From Anaerolineaceae bacterium (GTDB taxonomy: Bacteria > Chloroflexota > Anaerolineae > Anaerolineales > Anaerolineaceae): a stretch of 64,000 nt of DNA. Shown piece after piece: positions 39,189 to 48,463 of this stretch. Both the position numbers and the translations under genes were made by a program. The stretch lies in assembly GCA_012839565.1 (NCBI GenBank), contig DUMZ01000007.1, positions 1-64,000 on the forward strand, written 5' to 3'. Each line of letters starts with the position of its first letter. Position 1 is the first letter of the stretch. Under the pieces are notes generated by a model. It worked only from the letters and a program-made list of their open reading frames with translations. It made no database searches and was not told the DNA's origin.

Positions 39189-40617
39189 CCGAACTCCCTT
39201 GCACATCAATCAACGTTTGTTTGAGCAAATCAAGAATATTTGGGAAATACTGCGCCTCAAGACCATAGACGCGCAAATAAGCATCCTGGAAGATTCGACG
39301 GGTAATCGCCCAATTTTCCGCTTCAGGCGCCAAAATATAATGCGCATCAGGTAACGCAGCGCTCGCCCATGCGGGATTTTCCTTCGCATATTTTGGCGCA
39401 ATCAAAGCAGGTGCCCCGGTTACTGGCCAATAGCCATGGACTTCAACCAAGGCAGCTTGTTGGTCTTGTTCCAGCAGATATCGCGCGAAAATCCATGAAG
39501 CCAACTGTTTATGCGCATCGGATTCTAAGATGCCAATACCCAGGCTTTCCATAGCGATAACACCATGCCCATCAAGACTCGGATAGGGCATAGTCGTCCA
39601 TTCATCCTTATTGCTACTGCTGTTGATTGCGGCTGTGATATAAGCCAAGTCGTCCAATCCGCCTTCAACAGCCAAAGCAAGGCGTCGCGCAAAATAATCG
39701 TATGGGATCGTTTCCGCGCCAACCCAGTGCGCGTCTTGTGCGTAGGCAGTTTTCAGCCATTCGTAACTATCCAACAAGGCTTTTTCATCAAATTGCAAAT
39801 GCCTCGCGCCCGGACTAAACGCTCCGTCAAAACCCGCATACCAGGCTTGGGCAGACTGCACAGATTTGGACAGGAAAAGCCCACCCGTGCCATTATTGTT
39901 TGGGTCATTGTCATGTGTGTTAGCCTCAAACCCAGCCATCATTTGCGTGGTAAAAATCTCTAAATCCAAGGGGATTTCGTCAAATCCAAGCTCTTTTGCC
40001 CAGCTTGTATTGTAATAAAGCACAGCTGGCTGATAAGCGATAGCTATAGCTTGTCGAAAATCATCGTTTTCTAATGGACACAATTCATTAAACGCAAAGC
40101 TTTCGTCATATAAATCCAAAATTCCCAGTTCTGGGTCGTTGATAAATTCACTCAAATCAACAAAGGCATTGTTTTCATTAGCAGAAAGAATATCGTACGT
40201 CTGCGCGATGACCAGATTTGCGTCCAAAGTTTCATTACTTAACAAATCTGCCATAGTTTCCAAGCCATAGCCACCCACTGGACTGACTTTTATTCCATAG
40301 CCATTTTCATTATTGAAAGTCTCAATAAGCGCATTAAATCTCTCTTCGGCTTTGCCATACCATGGATGCCGCAACACCAGATTAACGCCAGCCAGTTGAC
40401 CATCCATTCTTTCAAGCAAACTTTCAACGGTTGGTATAGGTGTCGAAGTGAGCGTTGGTGCTGGCGTCTTACTGGCAGTTTTGGACGGATGAGGCGTAGC
40501 AGTGCCTGAAGTTTCCGTAGCCACAGGCAATTCCACTCCCTGAGTTTTACAAGCAGCTAGGAGAAAAACAAGTGCTAAAAATAATAGTAGAAAACGTCGT
40601 GAATAAGTCAAAATCAC
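39181..40617 (-). CDS. Extracellular solute-binding protein family 1 (sugar-type), lipoprotein
   Basis: YSRRFLLLFLALVFLLAACKTQG lipobox; NPAWASAALPDAHYILAPEAENWAITRRIFQDAYLRV. The ORF upstream of 40617 reads through the antisense of selC; GTG start proposed. Confidence 0.85.
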   Translation of the reverse strand: MILTYSRRFLLLFLALVFLLAACKTQGVELPVATETSGTATPHPSKTASKTPAPTLTSTPIPTVESLLERMDGQLAGVNLVLRHPWYGKAEERFNALIETFNNENGYGIKVSPVGGYGLETMADLLSNETLDANLVIAQTYDILSANENNAFVDLSEFINDPELGILDLYDESFAFNELCPLENDDFRQAIAIAYQPAVLYYNTSWAKELGFDEIPLDLEIFTTQMMAGFEANTHDNDPNNNGTGGLFLSKSVQSAQAWYAGFDGAFSPGARHLQFDEKALLDSYEWLKTAYAQDAHWVGAETIPYDYFARRLALAVEGGLDDLAYITAAINSSSNKDEWTTMPYPSLDGHGVIAMESLGIGILESDAHKQLASWIFARYLLEQDQQAALVEVHGYWPVTGAPALIAPKYAKENPAWASAALPDAHYILAPEAENWAITRRIFQDAYLRVYGLEAQYFPNILDLLKQTLIDVQGSSDE

Positions 40618-40633
40618 ATCCTTAATAACAAGG

Positions 40634-40725
40634 CGGGAATGGATGGGAGTCGAACCCACCACGGATCTTATCAACCCGACACTGATTTTGAAGACCAGGA
40701 GGCCCACCGGGACCTAACCATTCCC
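40634..40725 (-). tRNA. selC: Selenocysteine tRNA, tRNA-Sec(UCA)
   Basis: Minus strand gggaatgg...ccattccc perfect 8-bp acceptor + G73; ctggt-cttcaaa-atcag anticodon arm (UCA); long variable arm cgggt...atccg; T arm gtggg-ttcgact-cccat; 92 nt. Confidence 0.93.
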
Positions 40726-40839
40726 ATCGCCAAGTATAGCCGAATTTCATCAGTATATGCAATAATTTTTCATTTCTTGATTATTTATGGTAATATAGTT
40801 GATGTGTAAACTTTATTTTGATGCACATTAGAGGTAAAA

Positions 40840-42291
40840 ATGACGAAACACTTAGATGTCACGCCCGACTGGGTAAAAAATGCCGTATTCTATCAGATTT
40901 TTCCTGATCGCTTTGCCTGGAGTCCCAAAGTTGAAAAACCAAGCAACTTTGAACCCTGGGACAGCGAACCCACCGTACACGGCTTTAAAGGTGGCGACCT
41001 GATGGGTGTCGTGGAAAAACTCGACTACTTGCAAGACCTTGGCATTAATGCCATCTACTTCAACCCTATATTCCAATCCGCTTCCAACCACCGCTATCAC
41101 ACCCATGATTACTACCAGGTGGACCCACTCCTGGGCGGTAACGAAGCCTTTAAACTGCTTGTTGAAGAAGCTCACAAACGCGACATCAAAATCGTTTTGG
41201 ATGGTGTCTTCAACCATGCCAGCCGCGGATTCTTTCAGTTCAATCACATCATGGAAGTTGGCAAAGACTCCCCCTACGTGGACTGGTTCCATATTCACGG
41301 TTACCCGCTAAACGCTTTTGAGGGCAAACCCAATTATGAATGTTGGTGGGGGCTGCCCGCTTTACCTAAACTCAATACTGACAATCCCCAGGTGCGCCGA
41401 TATATTTTTGATATCGCTCGCTACTGGATTGAACAAGGCGCGGATGGCTGGCGACTGGACGTGCCCTTTGAAATTGACGATGATGAGTTCTGGCGCGAAT
41501 TTCGCGATGTGGTTAAAACCGCCAACCCAGAAGCCTACATCGTCGGTGAGATTCCATGCGAAGCCCAACGCTGGATGGCAGGCGATCAGTTTGACGCCGT
41601 GATGAACTACCAAATCACGCATGCTGCGCTTGGCTTTTTTGGTGGCAAACAAATCGATTATGAACTTGCCAGTGGCATGATGGGTCTGGGCGAAGCTGAA
41701 AAATATACTGCTGAGAATTTCGCCAAACGCACTGAAGAATTACTGCAAATCTACCCCTACGAATTTGCGCTTGCCCAAATGAACTTGCTCGACAGCCACG
41801 ATATGCCCCGCTTCCTTAGCCTTGTAAGTGGAAACGTGAAACGCCTGGCCCTGGCCTACCTGTTTATCCTCACCTATCCTGGCGCGCCCAGCATTTACTA
41901 CGGTGACGAAATCGGCTTAACGGGTGGAAAAGATCCTGAATGTCGCAAGACTTTCCCATGGGATGAAAGTGAATGGAATACCGATTTGCGCGACCAGTTG
42001 AAATCCTACATCGCTCTGCGCAACGCCAATCCTGTATTACGCACTGGCGCATACAAGGTCATCTACGCGCATGATGGCGTGATTGCATACACTCGCAAGA
42101 ACGAAGAACAAACCATGCTGGTCATACTCAATGCCAATGATTCGCCAAAAACAGTCACTATCCCCACTGGTGACGCGTTTGCAGTAGGCACAAAGCTTAA
42201 AAGTCAACTCTCTGACCGCGAACTTGTTGTTACCATAAACGGTATTGAAGACCTGGAACTGAAATGCTTGAGTGGTTTGGTTTTAGCTTAA
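40840..42291 (+). CDS. Glycoside hydrolase family 13 (alpha-amylase/neopullulanase-like)
   Basis: FYQIFPDRFAWSP, DGVFNHASRGF, DGWRLDVPFEID, VGEIPCEA, LDSHDMPR. Confidence 0.95.
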   Translation: MTKHLDVTPDWVKNAVFYQIFPDRFAWSPKVEKPSNFEPWDSEPTVHGFKGGDLMGVVEKLDYLQDLGINAIYFNPIFQSASNHRYHTHDYYQVDPLLGGNEAFKLLVEEAHKRDIKIVLDGVFNHASRGFFQFNHIMEVGKDSPYVDWFHIHGYPLNAFEGKPNYECWWGLPALPKLNTDNPQVRRYIFDIARYWIEQGADGWRLDVPFEIDDDEFWREFRDVVKTANPEAYIVGEIPCEAQRWMAGDQFDAVMNYQITHAALGFFGGKQIDYELASGMMGLGEAEKYTAENFAKRTEELLQIYPYEFALAQMNLLDSHDMPRFLSLVSGNVKRLALAYLFILTYPGAPSIYYGDEIGLTGGKDPECRKTFPWDESEWNTDLRDQLKSYIALRNANPVLRTGAYKVIYAHDGVIAYTRKNEEQTMLVILNANDSPKTVTIPTGDAFAVGTKLKSQLSDRELVVTINGIEDLELKCLSGLVLA

Positions 42292-42327
42292 GCGTTTAAA
42301 AAAACAATCCCTGCAATTGCAGAAAAC

Positions 42328-42909
42328 TCATCTTCTCCAAAATCCCTGTAAAAGAAATCGGGCGATTTTGGGGAAGATTTGCATTAAGCGCGCGAATATC
42401 CAAAGCATGCCAATCGCAAATATCGCGCCAAAAAGAAAGCCGAATAAGACGTCTGAGAGATAATGCACTTTCAGCGCAACACGCGAATATCCCACCAATA
42501 TTGCCCACACCGCGACAATTAAAACCACCCACCAGGGCAAAAATCTTGCCACAACCACGACAATAGCCGTAGCGCGCGCGGCGTGGCCAGATGGAAAAGA
42601 ATGGGGATCATTAACACGATAAACCTGCCCCCAATCACCTTCAGGACGTGGACGACGAAACAAAAACTTAATCAGCAAAATGGTAATGGCTAAAAAACCC
42701 GTTACAAATCCCATAGAAACTGCAATTTCTTTGCCGTTCTGCCCCGCTAGCAGCCACACCAACAGTAATCCCACCAGCCAATACCACGAGTCGCAACTAT
42801 GGCTGATAAACTTTAAAAATAATTCAACTGCTTTGGGCGGACTGTCCAAAGCCAAACCTGCGGAAAGTCTTTCGTCTAAGCTAAGCAGACGCAAAAGAAA
42901 TGGTTTCAT
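42328..42909 (-). CDS. PAP2 family phosphatase (undecaprenyl-PP phosphatase-like)
   Basis: KFLFRRPRPEG, FPSGHAARATAIV, YSRVALKVHYLSDVLFG. Confidence 0.92.
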   Translation of the reverse strand: MKPFLLRLLSLDERLSAGLALDSPPKAVELFLKFISHSCDSWYWLVGLLLVWLLAGQNGKEIAVSMGFVTGFLAITILLIKFLFRRPRPEGDWGQVYRVNDPHSFPSGHAARATAIVVVVARFLPWWVVLIVAVWAILVGYSRVALKVHYLSDVLFGFLFGAIFAIGMLWIFARLMQIFPKIARFLLQGFWRR

Positions 42910-43781
42910 AGACCTTTTGCTTTACGAATCGCAAAAAACAGAATTACACCAAACGCCAACAAGACCATCAAAAAAGCCATGAAAATATCTGTTTTGGCAG
43001 TTTTATCGGCCAAAATTAAACGACCATCTTTGCGGGCTATTTCCAGTTTAGGCGCGGCTAAGATCGAAAACACCGCCCCCGCCAAGAGACCGCCCAAATG
43101 TCCCCACATATCAATTGAAGATCCAGGCACAACCGAGATGGCAAAATTGAGTAATAAAATCATACCAATTCTAAAAAGCATCTGTCGCGCGCGGTTGCCA
43201 AAAATTTTTCGGTTTTTGCCAATAAAGACCGCTTGCGCGCCGATCAAACCAAAAATCGCCGTTGACGCACCCACCGAGATGGCTTCCGAAAATGCGAACG
43301 AGAGTACATTGCCACCAAACGCGCTCAGCAAATAGAGAAGAACAAAGCGGCCATGTCCAAACAAAGATTCAACATCACGTCCTAAAATATAAAGCGCGTA
43401 CATGTTCAGACCGATATGGATAATGCCCCCATGCACCAGCACAGGTGTTACCAGGCGCCACAATTCGCCAGAAACAATAGCAGGATTTACCTTGGCAAAA
43501 AACACCAGGATAAGATCAGCGTCAAACAGGTAGGAAGATAATTGCTGGCCGATAAAAAACAGTATGGTAAGACCCATAATAAGATAGCTAAGAATCGGGC
43601 TAACCGTTTGTGGCGTGATAAAAACAGTTTGCTGTTCCGCGGGCGCGCTGGTCGGCTGTTCTGGAATGCCATTTGGCGGTGTTTGTGAAGGCATTTCAGG
43701 CTTATTTATAGGACTTTCCTGTTCAGCCAAGCCTTGCCAGTCCGATGGGTCAGGACTGTTTTGTGTATTCATATCTGTCAT
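42906..43781 (-). CDS. Rhomboid family intramembrane serine protease
   Basis: LVTPVLVHGGIIHIGLNMYALYILG, SVGASTAIFGLIGA (catalytic Ser), WGHLGGLLAGA (catalytic His). Confidence 0.95.
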   Translation of the reverse strand: MTDMNTQNSPDPSDWQGLAEQESPINKPEMPSQTPPNGIPEQPTSAPAEQQTVFITPQTVSPILSYLIMGLTILFFIGQQLSSYLFDADLILVFFAKVNPAIVSGELWRLVTPVLVHGGIIHIGLNMYALYILGRDVESLFGHGRFVLLYLLSAFGGNVLSFAFSEAISVGASTAIFGLIGAQAVFIGKNRKIFGNRARQMLFRIGMILLLNFAISVVPGSSIDMWGHLGGLLAGAVFSILAAPKLEIARKDGRLILADKTAKTDIFMAFLMVLLAFGVILFFAIRKAKGL

Positions 43782-44404
43782 AATTCAACCTTGCGGGGTT
43801 TCGTGCGCATGTGTTCCGTGCGGATAATCGCCTGGATATCACTAATCGTCTGTTCGATATTCATATGTGAATTGACGACCAAATAATCAAACTCTTCAAT
43901 TAAGGCATATTCTTTTTCTGCGGTTTCAATGCGCAGTGCCAGTTCATCTGGTGTTTCGCTGCGTCGTGCGATTAAACGTTGCATCCATTCTTCCTTACTT
44001 GACGCGGTCAGGAAAATGAGTATAGCATCAGGGCAAAGCTCACGAATGGTCATCGCGCCTTGCACGTCAAGCCGCATAATAACATCCTTGCCCGTCGCAA
44101 AAGCTTCGCGCACCTGAGACTTGGGAATCCCCTTATAGTCAGAATAAACCTTGGCATATTCCAAAAGTTCGTCTTTGGCAATATGGTCTTCAAACGTTTC
44201 CCGATCCACAAAGAAATAGTCCACGCCATGAGTTTCGTCCACCCGTGGCGCGCGCGAGGTCATCGTAATCACAAAATGCGTATCGGGGGTGTTTTTTCGC
44301 AACAAACCAACCACCGCGTCTTTTCCAATACCACTTGGACCAGAGATAACAATTAATAGCGGGTATTGATTTGGGGCACCGAAGACAAGTGAACTTTTCT
44401 GCAT
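43778..44404 (-). CDS. gmk: Guanylate kinase
   Basis: LIVISGPSGIGKDAVV, TSRAPRVDETHGVDYFFV, RLDVQGAMTIRE. Confidence 0.95.
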   Translation of the reverse strand: MQKSSLVFGAPNQYPLLIVISGPSGIGKDAVVGLLRKNTPDTHFVITMTSRAPRVDETHGVDYFFVDRETFEDHIAKDELLEYAKVYSDYKGIPKSQVREAFATGKDVIMRLDVQGAMTIRELCPDAILIFLTASSKEEWMQRLIARRSETPDELALRIETAEKEYALIEEFDYLVVNSHMNIEQTISDIQAIIRTEHMRTKPRKVEL

Positions 44405-44445
44405 AGCTTAATCTCTTTTCAATTATTCTCGTTCATTATAACGAA

Positions 44446-45726
44446 CTATGGCGCGATTTTCATCAGGTCATCCAAACTTCGCACGTCTTGAATTGTATCA
44501 ATAAACGCCTTTAGGTGTGGCAGGCTGTAACGTAAAGCGCGCACCGCAGGTCCGACTGGATCTTTGCCCGAAGCGCCACCTCCTGGCGTGTCATTATAGG
44601 AACCATAAAACGCAAAATAAGCCTGATTGAGTTTGCGAATGCGAAAGCCCTCATCCCAAAAGACCAGTCGGCGTTGTTCCATATACCGTTCCGCCATAAG
44701 AATTTGTGCTTGCGCAAGCAATTCATCCACCGTCACGCGTGTTTCACGCATCTCTGCCCGATAATTGAAACCTTTAGAATTTTGCTCTTCTTCGCTTATA
44801 ACCCAATAAAGTTCTCGTTTTGGGCATGTCCCTATGACAATATGTTCTGGATAGAAAATTTTGATTACCGCCCGCCCAATTTCTTTCCCAGCCAGACTTG
44901 CCGTCGTTTCGTTGATCGTACGCATGGCATTATTCGTGAAATAGCGCACTCCCAGCGGACGTAAGGTGAGATAGTTATGGATCCATTCATGCGCCACGGT
45001 TTCAAACAGCCAGTTGATGCTATTACTGCGCAAAACCATAGTTGGATAAGTTCCAACCCCTCCGACTTCTTCAATTAGCGCAGAATAGTCATAATGATAA
45101 AGGGCGTCATTCTCGATTTCATTCTTTTCAATTTCGTCTATGCCTGGTTTTAGGCTGATACTTAATACCGTTCCAATTTTATCTCGGGCAGATACAATCA
45201 AATTCAGGGGCAAATCAGTCACTTCATAAAGCACTGGTGGAATAATTTGCCCGCCATAGCCAAAGCCCATATCCAATAGAATGTGTTCTGTCTGGTTTTG
45301 AATGATTGCTTCGGCAAGAGGTGCCAGTTTTTTTAGCCAGGTTCTCGCTTCATTTAAGTCTTCGTTCGCCAGCTGAAACTGGCTTTCGTCGAAACTTGAG
45401 TGATAAAGCACGTCCTCAAGTGCGCGTTCCTTTTCTTCCACCACGCCAACCTGGTCAAAATAGGCTTTTACTATAGTCGCCTGTTGTTCATCATTTAAAA
45501 ACTTTTCCACCCCCAATGACGCCGACACTGCTTTATTAAACAGCGCTTTCAATGTCCACACAACGTAATCAAAGCGCTTGCCATCCGCCAGACTTCTCAC
45601 ACCATCCAATGGTTCAAGTGGCAAAACAGATGACGCCCGCAGGCCAAAAAAGAATGTCAAAATCAATATCAGCCACAAAAATTGTTTGCGATGTCTGCAT
45701 TTTGTATTTTCTGTCTGGCATGCCAT
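44446..45726 (-). CDS. Membrane-anchored protein with HExxH metallopeptidase-like motif
   Basis: N-terminal TM (FLWLILILTFFFGL), FETVAHEWIHNYLTLRPLG. Confidence 0.6.
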   Translation of the reverse strand: MACQTENTKCRHRKQFLWLILILTFFFGLRASSVLPLEPLDGVRSLADGKRFDYVVWTLKALFNKAVSASLGVEKFLNDEQQATIVKAYFDQVGVVEEKERALEDVLYHSSFDESQFQLANEDLNEARTWLKKLAPLAEAIIQNQTEHILLDMGFGYGGQIIPPVLYEVTDLPLNLIVSARDKIGTVLSISLKPGIDEIEKNEIENDALYHYDYSALIEEVGGVGTYPTMVLRSNSINWLFETVAHEWIHNYLTLRPLGVRYFTNNAMRTINETTASLAGKEIGRAVIKIFYPEHIVIGTCPKRELYWVISEEEQNSKGFNYRAEMRETRVTVDELLAQAQILMAERYMEQRRLVFWDEGFRIRKLNQAYFAFYGSYNDTPGGGASGKDPVGPAVRALRYSLPHLKAFIDTIQDVRSLDDLMKIAP

Positions 45727-45732
45727 GCCTAT

Positions 45733-45738
45733 ATTTTA
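45733..45738 (-). promoter_or_regulatory. -10 element 6 nt upstream of HExxH protein ATG (leaderless candidate)
   Basis: Minus strand TAAAAT-ataggc-ATG. Confidence 0.5.
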
Positions 45739-45836
45739 CACTCATCTGGAATACTTGTTTTTACACAGTCTGAATTTGCAACTTGCATCATAAGCTTTAT
45801 AATTGTCACGGTAAATTTGCCCAGAAAAGGATAGTT

Positions 45837-47864
45837 ATGGAAAAAACAAACGCACGCAATGTCATCTTAATCATCATTATCATCTTTTTATTCTTTCTTT
45901 TGGCATGTTGTATTGTTTCAATCTTCGGTTTTTCCGGTGTCATCAAAGAGACGATAAGCTATATGCTTACCCAGACACCTATGGCAACACCAGCCTTACC
46001 CATCAAGCAAACGCCAACATCTCAACCTTCAATACCAATCCCAACGTCTGCTGACCATGACGAAGCCGCCCAGGAAACCTGGCAAACGCTTAGCAGAATT
46101 ATTATCCCGGAAGCCGACAGCATTGACCTGGCCCAGCGACTCGCTGGCAAGCAAAATGTGCCGGAAGTTTTCATCGACACCAATGCGCCTTACAGTCTCG
46201 GCGCAAAAAAAGCCTTTTGGATTATCAATTCCGACACCACTGAATCATCATCCATTGACGCCACACTCCACTATCTTGGCGAACACATCTACATTTGGAT
46301 TGACGATCGTGTTAGCTTCCGCGACAGTTCCCTGCAAACGTTGGGCGACATCATTGACCAGGACATCGTCCCCACCAATCGCGAATTCTTTGGCATGGAA
46401 TGGAACCCTGGAGTGGATGGTGACGAACGCTTTTACATTCTTTACACCAAAGGCATCGGTAAATGGGTTGCGGGTTACTTTTCTTCCGCAGATGAAGTCC
46501 ACCCCGACGTCCACCCCTACTCCAACGCGCATGAAATGTTCTTTCTCAGCGCGGACAACGTACGCCTGGAAGATAAATACATCCTTGGCACGATTGCCCA
46601 CGAATACCAACACATGATTCACTGGTATCTCGACAAAAATGAAGAAACCTGGGTAAACGAAGGTTTCTCTATGCTTGCAGAACAGGTAAATGGCTATGAT
46701 GCTGGTGGCTTTGACTGGTCTTATATGCAAAACACCGATATGCAACTGAATGACTGGTATCCCGGTGATGCCGACAACAGCGCCCATTACGGAGCCAGCT
46801 ACCTTTTCATGTCCTATTATCTCGACCGTTTTGGCGAAGACGCCACCCGTGCCTTAGTCGCCCATAAAGAAAACGGTTTCGTCGCCATGGACGAAGTATC
46901 CAAAGAACTCAACATTCTCAATCCGGACAGCAATCAGCCCTATACTGGCATTGAAATTTTCGCCGACTGGGCCGTTGCCAATCTCCTGCAAAAATCGCCT
47001 ATTCAAAACAAGCGTTACGCCTATCAAAGCTATTCACCCTATAAGCTTAGCATCACCGAAAGTATTTACAGTTGCCCTGAATACATTCAGCGAGATGTAC
47101 ATCAGTTTGGCGTGGACTATAACGAAATAAAATGTGATGGCGTAAAAAATATCGCTTTTCAAGGCAATCGCTACGTAAAAGTATTGCCCATTGACGAAAT
47201 TCCCTCAGGGGATTACTTTTGGTGGTCCAATGCTGCCGATGAAAGCAACATGAGCCTGCAACGCGAGTTTGACCTCAGCGATGTAACGGGTCAGGCAACC
47301 TTCAGTTTTTGGCAATGGTACGACATTGAAGATGATTACGACTATGCTTATCTCACCGCTTCAACTGACGGGGAAAGCTGGGAGATGCTTAAAGCCAGTA
47401 ACTGTACCGAGTACAATCCTTCTGGTAACAACTTTGGCTGCGGCTGGACAGGTTCCAGCGATGGCTGGGCAGAAATTGAAGTGGATTTAAGTGCCTATGC
47501 CGGTCAAAAAGTGACTTTGCGTTTTGACTATGTTACCGATGCCGCGGTGAACTCCCACGGTATGGTCTTGGACGATTTCAAACTCGAAGCCATCGGTTAC
47601 ACTGATGACGTCGAGTCCGGCGATGGTGGATGGACCAGCCAGGGTTTTGCGCGCATTCAAAACATCCTGCCCCAAAGCTATGCGATCAGCGTTGTGCGCT
47701 ATAGCAATGAAATCCAGGTTGAACACTATTTTTTGAGTGGCGACACGCCGTTACAGATAGAGTTAAGCAAAAGTCCCGCCAGAGAGAAAATTATCATTAT
47801 CGTTAGTGGTACAACCTTATACACCCGACAGAAAACGGATTATCAATTACTGTTTGGGGAATAA
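45837..47864 (+). CDS. Secreted/membrane-anchored metallopeptidase, gluzincin-like, with C-terminal immune-inhibitor-A-like module
   Basis: N-terminal TM; TIAHEYQHMIHWYLDKNEETWVNEGFSMLAEQ (HExxH...E); WSNAADESNMSLQREFDLSDVTGQATFSFWQWYDIEDDYDYAYLTASTDG. Confidence 0.8.
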   Translation: MEKTNARNVILIIIIIFLFFLLACCIVSIFGFSGVIKETISYMLTQTPMATPALPIKQTPTSQPSIPIPTSADHDEAAQETWQTLSRIIIPEADSIDLAQRLAGKQNVPEVFIDTNAPYSLGAKKAFWIINSDTTESSSIDATLHYLGEHIYIWIDDRVSFRDSSLQTLGDIIDQDIVPTNREFFGMEWNPGVDGDERFYILYTKGIGKWVAGYFSSADEVHPDVHPYSNAHEMFFLSADNVRLEDKYILGTIAHEYQHMIHWYLDKNEETWVNEGFSMLAEQVNGYDAGGFDWSYMQNTDMQLNDWYPGDADNSAHYGASYLFMSYYLDRFGEDATRALVAHKENGFVAMDEVSKELNILNPDSNQPYTGIEIFADWAVANLLQKSPIQNKRYAYQSYSPYKLSITESIYSCPEYIQRDVHQFGVDYNEIKCDGVKNIAFQGNRYVKVLPIDEIPSGDYFWWSNAADESNMSLQREFDLSDVTGQATFSFWQWYDIEDDYDYAYLTASTDGESWEMLKASNCTEYNPSGNNFGCGWTGSSDGWAEIEVDLSAYAGQKVTLRFDYVTDAAVNSHGMVLDDFKLEAIGYTDDVESGDGGWTSQGFARIQNILPQSYAISVVRYSNEIQVEHYFLSGDTPLQIELSKSPAREKIIIIVSGTTLYTRQKTDYQLLFGE

Positions 47865-47936
47865 GTCAATACTTGTGTTGCAATTGACTAATTAGCATTA
47901 TAAAAAAAGGTATACTGAAAGCAACTTAATAGCAAA

Positions 47937-47969
47937 AAAGCCAGCCCAAATTAAAAAGGCTGGCTTTTC
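47937..47969. terminator. Bidirectional intrinsic terminator
   Basis: aaaagccagcc-caaattaaaa-ggctggctttt between convergent genes. Confidence 0.85.
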
Positions 47970-47989
47970 TGATATCAGGTAGTGTCATT

Positions 47990-48322
47990 TTAGATGCTGG
48001 CTATAGCATCAATCATTTCTTCGTAAACGGTAAAGTAAGGCAAAATACCAATCAAATCCATCGAATCGCGCACGTTTTCCTGCAAATTCACCAGGACAAG
48101 GTCGGCTTTATGCTTGTTCTTGAGTTCTTTCTGAACGCGAATAATCGCCCACCACCCTGCACTGGAAACGAAATTAACCGCTTGCATGTCGATGATGATT
48201 GATTTTTCAGAATTAGTCAGCTCCATCAGGCGTTTTTCAACTTCCTGTGCAGAAGTGCTGTCAATACGCCCATCAGCTTTGATAACAAAACAACGTTTAT
48301 ATTCAGTAATTACAAATTCCAT
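47990..48322 (-). CDS. STAS-domain anti-sigma factor antagonist
   Basis: GRIDSTSAQEVEKRLMELTNSEKSIIIDMQAVNFVSSAGWWAIIRVQKEL. Confidence 0.88.
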   Translation of the reverse strand: MEFVITEYKRCFVIKADGRIDSTSAQEVEKRLMELTNSEKSIIIDMQAVNFVSSAGWWAIIRVQKELKNKHKADLVLVNLQENVRDSMDLIGILPYFTVYEEMIDAIASI

Positions 48323-48450
48323 TATTTCCTCGACCTCACTAGTTGATTTTATCGACATTAGCATTATATCATCTTTAATATTATATCCCCAATAATTGTC
48401 AAGTATTCATTCTTAAAAATTAAAAATCAATATAAAGAACTGTATTCAAG

Positions 48451-48456
48451 TATAAT
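48451..48456 (+). promoter_or_regulatory. -10 element 7 nt upstream of miaB ATG (leaderless candidate)
   Basis: TATAAT-ctgggct-ATG. Confidence 0.6.
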
Positions 48457-48463
48457 CTGGGCT

